NCBI RefSeq assembly: GCF_021602155.1
Contig: NZ_BQHY01000025.1
Span: 1-63,313, forward strand
DNA: 63,313 nucleotides
Source of the DNA: Pseudomonas parakoreensis
Lineage (GTDB): Bacteria; Pseudomonadota; Gammaproteobacteria; Pseudomonadales; Pseudomonadaceae
Reading direction: 5' to 3'
The notes beneath the pieces are model-generated. The model was not told the origin of the DNA. It worked only from the letters and a program-made list of their open reading frames with translations, and made no database searches. This document shows, one piece after another, positions 59,337 to 63,313 of this stretch. Position 1 is the first letter of the stretch, and every line of letters starts with the position of its first letter. Both the position numbers and the translations under genes were made by a program.

Positions 59337-61052
59337 TCAGCGGCGGATACGGGCCTGAAGGAAGGACAGCACATCGGCGACCGGCAGCGCTTGCGCTTCG
59401 GCCTCGGTGCGGCTCTTGTATTCCAGGTTGCCTTCGGCGAGGCCGCGGTCACTGACCACGATCCGGTGAGGAATGCCGATCAGCTCCATGTCCGCAAACT
59501 TGATGCCCGGGCTGGTTTTCTTGTCGCGATCGTCCAGCAACACTTCGAAACCGGCCGCCGTCAATTCTGCGTACAGCTTGTCAGTGGCTTCGCGCACCTG
59601 CTCGGTTTCATAGCGCAGCGGTACCAGGGCGATCTGGAACGGCGCCAGGGTGTCGCTCCAGATGATGCCTTTGTCGTCGTTGTTCTGCTCGATGGCGGCA
59701 GCGACCACGCGGGATACGCCGATACCGTAGCAACCCATCTCCAGCGTGACCGGCTTGCCGTTCTCGCCCAGCACTTCGCACTTCATCGCCTTGCTGTACT
59801 TGTTGCCCAGCTGGAAGATGTGCCCGACTTCGATGCCGCGCTTGATTTCCAGCGTGCCTTTGCCGTCCGGGCTTGGGTCGCCGGCCACGACGTTACGCAG
59901 GTCGGCGACGGTCGGAACCGGCAGATCGCGCTCCCAGTTCACGCCGAAGTAGTGCTTGTCGTCGATGTTCGCACCGATGCCGAAGTCGCTCATCAGTTCG
60001 ACCGAGCGATCGATGATGATCGGCAGTGGCAGGTTCAGCGGGCCGAGGGAACCGGCGCCGGCGCCAATGGCGTCACGCAGTTCGGCATCGGAAGCCATGA
60101 CCAGCGGGCTGGCGACGCCTGGCTGGTTGGCCGCCTTGATTTCGTTGAGCTCGTGGTCGCCACGGATGATCAGGGCAATCAGCTTGCCTGGCTCTTCGGC
60201 GTGGACGATCAGGGTCTTGATGGTCTTTTCAATCGGCAGATTGAATTTTTCCACCAGCGCGGCAATGGTCTTGGTCTCCGGGGTGTCGACCAGGCGCAGC
60301 TCTTCGGCCGGTGCCGGACGCGAGGTTTCGCGTGGCACGGCTTCGGCTTTCTCGATGTTCGCCGCGTAGTCGGAACCGTTGCTGAAGACGATGTCGTCTT
60401 CGCCGGACTCGGCCAGCACGTGGAACTCGTGAGAGCCAGCGCCACCGATCGAACCATTGTCGGCCTCAACCGGACGGAACTTCAGGCCCAGGCGGGTGAA
60501 CACGTTGCAGTACGCCTGATGCATGCGGTCGTAGGTGACCTGCAGCGAAGCCTGATCGGCGTGGAACGAGTAGGCGTCCTTCATGATGAATTCACGACCA
60601 CGCATCAAGCCGAAGCGTGGGCGGATTTCGTCACGGAACTTGGTCTGGATCTGGTACAGGTTGATCGGCAGCTGCTTGTAGCTGCTCAATTCGTTGCGCA
60701 TCAGATCGGTGATCACTTCTTCGTGAGTCGGGCCCGCGCAGAAGTCGCGACCGTGGCGGTCTTTGATGCGCAGCAGCTCAGGGCCGTATTCTTCCCAGCG
60801 CCCCGATTCCTGCCACAGCTCGGCCGGTTGGGTGCTCGGCATCAACACTTCAAGAGAACCGGCAGCGTTCATTTCTTCGCGAACGATGGCTTCAACCTTG
60901 CGCATTACCCGCAAGCCCATCGGCAGCCAGGTGTACAGGCCCGAAGCGAGTTTGCGAATCATGCCGGCGCGCAGCATCAGCTGGTGGCTGACGACGACCG
61001 CATCGGAAGGCGTTTCTTTCTGTGTGGCGAGCAAAAATTGACTGGTGCGCAT
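59337..61052 (-). CDS. proS: Prolyl-tRNA synthetase
   Basis: 571 residues, bacterial-type class II synthetase with the YbaK-like editing insertion (about residues 220–400). Marks are [51 protein letters not shown]. It charges tRNA-Pro. Confidence 0.97.
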   Translation of the reverse strand: MRTSQFLLATQKETPSDAVVVSHQLMLRAGMIRKLASGLYTWLPMGLRVMRKVEAIVREEMNAAGSLEVLMPSTQPAELWQESGRWEEYGPELLRIKDRHGRDFCAGPTHEEVITDLMRNELSSYKQLPINLYQIQTKFRDEIRPRFGLMRGREFIMKDAYSFHADQASLQVTYDRMHQAYCNVFTRLGLKFRPVEADNGSIGGAGSHEFHVLAESGEDDIVFSNGSDYAANIEKAEAVPRETSRPAPAEELRLVDTPETKTIAALVEKFNLPIEKTIKTLIVHAEEPGKLIALIIRGDHELNEIKAANQPGVASPLVMASDAELRDAIGAGAGSLGPLNLPLPIIIDRSVELMSDFGIGANIDDKHYFGVNWERDLPVPTVADLRNVVAGDPSPDGKGTLEIKRGIEVGHIFQLGNKYSKAMKCEVLGENGKPVTLEMGCYGIGVSRVVAAAIEQNNDDKGIIWSDTLAPFQIALVPLRYETEQVREATDKLYAELTAAGFEVLLDDRDKKTSPGIKFADMELIGIPHRIVVSDRGLAEGNLEYKSRTEAEAQALPVADVLSFLQARIRR

Positions 61053-61181
61053 GGTTGGCCGTTGTCGGTTGCTATGACTGGAAATGACGGAGCAGTGTAC
61101 CGGCGAGATTTGCCGACGTACAGGATTGCGCTTGGCGGTGAGGCTCGACGGCGGGAATCCTCCCGCCGTATCTGAAATGTC

Positions 61182-62741
61182 CTACGACTCTTCGACGACG
61201 GAGGTCGGTGCAGGCTCGGGCGTTGGCGTCGGGCCCGCACGGCGATTTTCCTGGAACCAGTGCAGGGCGATCAGCACCAGCGTCGGCACACCGAGCAGCG
61301 CGGTGATCATGAAAAAGTTGTGGTAGCCGAACTTCTCGACCATGACGCCGGAGTAACCGCCCATCAGACGCGGTAGCAACAGCATGATCGAACTGAGCAG
61401 GGCGTACTGGGTGGCCGAGAACTTGAGGTTGGTCAGGCTCGACAGATAGGCGACGAACGCCGAGGTGGCGAGCCCGGAACTGAAATTGTCGAGGGAGATG
61501 GTCACCACCAGCATCTGCAGGTTCGGCCCCATGTCGGCCAGCATCACAAACAGCAGATTGGTCGCCGCCGAAGCCGCGCCACCGATGAACAAGATCGGCA
61601 GGATGCCGAACCGCACGATCAGCAGGCCGCCCATGCCGGCACCGACGAGGGTCATGATCAGGCCAAAGATCTTGCTCACGCTGGCGATCTGATCCTTGGT
61701 GAAGCCCTGGTCGATGTAGAACACGTTGGCCATCACGCCCATTACCGTGTCGGACATCCGATACGTGGCGATCAGTCCGAGCAGCAGCAACGCCTGCCAG
61801 CGGTAGCGCAGGATGAAGTCGTTGACCGGCGTCAGCACTGGCGCCAGGCCGCGACGGCCCATGGTCGACAGGCACAGGCCGGTGAGCAGGGTATAGAGGA
61901 TTGCACGCAGGAAGGCGCGGTCTTCGAGCAGCAGGTCGAGCGGACTCATCTGACCGAACAGTACGCTGGCGAAATCGGTGTTGTAGAGCTGAGTGAACAT
62001 TGCCGGAACCGACACCAGCAACACGATCAGCACGAATACCGAGGCCAGTTGATGGACGAAGCTGTAGCGACCGGCCTGCAACTGCGTGCGCAATGGCACG
62101 GGCGGTTCGCGCATCAGCAGCGAGGTCAACAGGGCAGGGACCATCAACACCCCGAACAGGGCGTAGGTGCCGGTCCAGGCTGAATGTTGGTAGTTGAAGC
62201 CGGTGGAGCCGAAGCCTTCGGCGAAGAACAGCGCGCCCGCCGTGGCCAGCAGGGCGGCGACTCGGTAGCCGGACATGTAACTGGCGGCCAGTGCTGCCTG
62301 ACGGCTGTCGTCGGCGATTTCCAGGCGATAGGCGTCGACCGCAATGTCTTGGGTGGCGGAGGCAAAGGCGACGATGACGGCAATGGCGATCAGCCAGGAC
62401 AGGTGTTTCTGCGGATCACAGAAGCCCATGCCGATCAGGCCCAGAATCACTAACGACTGCGAGAGCACCAGCCACGAACGGCGGCGGCCCAGCTTGCCCA
62501 ATAAAGGCAGGCGCCATTGGTCGAGCAGCGGTGACCAGACCCATTTGAAGGCGTAGGCCAGGCCGATCAGGCTGGCGTAGCCGATGGTTTCACGGGCAAC
62601 GCCGGCTTCGCGCAGCCAGACGGACAGCGTCGAAAACACCAGCATGTACGGCAGGCCGGCAGCAAAACCGAGCAACAACAGCACGAGCGTCGAAGGACTG
62701 GCATAGGCGGCTAGCGCGGCGCGCCAGGTTTTACGGGGCAT
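61182..62741 (-). CDS. AmpG-family muropeptide permease
   Basis: 519 residues, MFS fold with about 14 hydrophobic helices. The N-terminus ASPSTLVLLLLGFAAGLPYM and KWVWSPLLDQWRLP are typical of AmpG, which imports anhydro-muropeptides for cell-wall recycling and beta-lactamase induction. Pseudomonads carry more than one paralogue, so the symbol is withheld. Confidence 0.88.
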   Translation of the reverse strand: MPRKTWRAALAAYASPSTLVLLLLGFAAGLPYMLVFSTLSVWLREAGVARETIGYASLIGLAYAFKWVWSPLLDQWRLPLLGKLGRRRSWLVLSQSLVILGLIGMGFCDPQKHLSWLIAIAVIVAFASATQDIAVDAYRLEIADDSRQAALAASYMSGYRVAALLATAGALFFAEGFGSTGFNYQHSAWTGTYALFGVLMVPALLTSLLMREPPVPLRTQLQAGRYSFVHQLASVFVLIVLLVSVPAMFTQLYNTDFASVLFGQMSPLDLLLEDRAFLRAILYTLLTGLCLSTMGRRGLAPVLTPVNDFILRYRWQALLLLGLIATYRMSDTVMGVMANVFYIDQGFTKDQIASVSKIFGLIMTLVGAGMGGLLIVRFGILPILFIGGAASAATNLLFVMLADMGPNLQMLVVTISLDNFSSGLATSAFVAYLSSLTNLKFSATQYALLSSIMLLLPRLMGGYSGVMVEKFGYHNFFMITALLGVPTLVLIALHWFQENRRAGPTPTPEPAPTSVVEES

Positions 62742-62784
62742 GGGCTGAAGTCTGCCTCAAGATTGCGAAAACAAAGCGCGCACT

Positions 62785-63138
62785 CTAACCGCTGTGCTCT
62801 ATCGGACGCCAGCCATGGCGCTGAATATCCACACGATTGTTCAGGATGGTGACGCCTTCAGAACGTAATCGTGCCCGTTGTTCGTCCCCCGAAGGGCTGC
62901 CCAGCGGCAGGCTGATCCGACCGCCGGCACCCAATACCCGGTGCCACGGCAGTCTGGTATCGCCGGGTAGTTGGCTGAGGGTCCGGCCAACCCAGCGGGC
63001 GGCACGCCCCAGACCCGCGAGTTCGGCCAGCTGACCATAGCTGACCACTTTGCCTTCAGGTACTTGGGCAAGGGTCGAATAAAGCGCCGTGCGTCGGATT
63101 TGCACTTCGCTTTCATCGGGAGGGTTCGGCTCTTTCAC
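62785..63138 (-). CDS. Alkyltransferase-like (ATL) protein, MGMT family
   Basis: 117 residues, MGMT C-terminal domain. The wHTH is KVVSYGQLAELAGLGRAARW and the arginine-finger region is intact. The acceptor motif PCHR reads PWHR (LPWHRVLGAGG), so the alkyl-accepting Cys is Trp, as in ATL proteins that flag O6-alkylguanine for nucleotide excision repair. Confidence 0.9.
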   Translation of the reverse strand: MKEPNPPDESEVQIRRTALYSTLAQVPEGKVVSYGQLAELAGLGRAARWVGRTLSQLPGDTRLPWHRVLGAGGRISLPLGSPSGDEQRARLRSEGVTILNNRVDIQRHGWRPIEHSG

Positions 63139-63187
63139 CTGTGCGGTTCCTGAACATCAGTCGTGTGGATGGGCTTAAGCGTAATCG

Positions 63188-63313
63188 TGTAGTGGTCTAC
63201 TAACCCCGGACACCCATTTAGGCGAGAATGCTCGCCACAGAGAGGTGTCCGATGACCAAACAACGCCGTACGTTTACCCCTGAGTTCAAGCGCGAAGCCG
63301 CCTGCCTGGTGCT
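63188..63313 (+). mobile_element. Left end of an IS3-type insertion sequence (truncated by window)
   Basis: Starts near TGTAGTGGTCTACTAACCCC, a TG-type terminal inverted repeat pattern common in IS3-family ends, followed 64 bp later by a transposase start. The exact IS boundary and target duplication cannot be seen. Confidence 0.65.
63252..63313 (+). CDS. IS3-family transposase OrfA (partial)
   Basis: The 20 visible codons read MTKQRRTFTPEFKREAACLV, the OrfA HTH start of IS3-type transposases (TFTPEFKREA). AGAGAGGTG lies upstream. The rest is beyond the window. Confidence 0.85.
   Translation, partial: MTKQRRTFTPEFKREAACLV

Noticed and set aside
59391-61175. 594-codon plus-strand frame opposite proS
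   Set aside because: Shadow of a full-length, highly conserved synthetase.

Overview
The window is chromosomal DNA of a Pseudomonas from the P. fluorescens group. The grounds are the gene order tailocin – cinA – recA – recX, followed by neighbours typical of the genus (PA3611-like protein, erdR, dgkA, finR/fpr, kup, MprF/VirJ pair, dinB, proS), and two families of intergenic REP palindromes with cores GTGGGAGC…GCTCCCAC and TGTAGGAGCTGCC….

Region 1 (1–2262) is the tail end of an upstream lysis cassette (Rz at 72–590 with a nested Rz1 lipoprotein), followed on the minus strand by an SOS unit: a perfect LexA box (1798–1813), a 112-residue coiled-coil protein and a SRAP/YedK protein. At 2083–2136 lies an 18-codon remnant of the 5' end of mutS. 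This suggests that a tailocin unit once bounded by mutS was duplicated or inserted in tandem.

Region 2 (2285–36225) is a headless phage-tail (tailocin) locus of about 33 kb. A CI/LexA-type cleavable repressor (2337–3080) is followed by a strong sigma-70 promoter (3211–3239) overlaid with two ATGC-N6-GCAT operators; a third copy lies upstream of the repressor. The leader carries two hairpins, two near-identical terminators and an orphan fibre chaperone. One continuous plus-strand array then encodes a holin, a complete P2/R-pyocin-type contractile tail (4601–17230) and a second, Mu/SfV-type contractile tail (17403–27457). After these come five fibre genes sharing one N-terminus, each followed by a chaperone-like gene (27472–35128), and then endolysin, Rz and Rz1 (35162–36225). 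No capsid, portal, terminase, integrase or replication gene is seen, so the products should be bactericidal particles released by lysis after DNA damage. Both tails encode their assembly chaperone through an apparent programmed -1 frameshift. Several intrinsic-terminator hairpins lie inside the operon, which makes processive antitermination an attractive hypothesis.

Region 3 (36294–63138) is core chromosome: cinA, recA (own LexA box) and recX; ppnN; a PA3611-family protein; a DTW-domain tRNA modification enzyme; erdR; dgkA; the divergent finR/fpr pair; trmO; a DUF1456 protein; an RsuA-family protein that appears to lack its catalytic Asp; a GNAT enzyme; rimO; kup; a DUF3077 protein; the virJ–mprF (aminoacyl-phosphatidylglycerol) operon; two tandem initiator tRNAs; dinB (LexA box); a lipoprotein; proS; an AmpG-type permease; and an alkyltransferase-like protein with Trp in place of the acceptor Cys. 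The window ends inside an IS3-type insertion sequence.

Functionally, DNA damage links the pieces. RecA made here should trigger both LexA (recA, dinB, SRAP operon) and the tailocin repressor, so one cell population would repair and mutate while a fraction lyses and releases two kinds of contractile particle.
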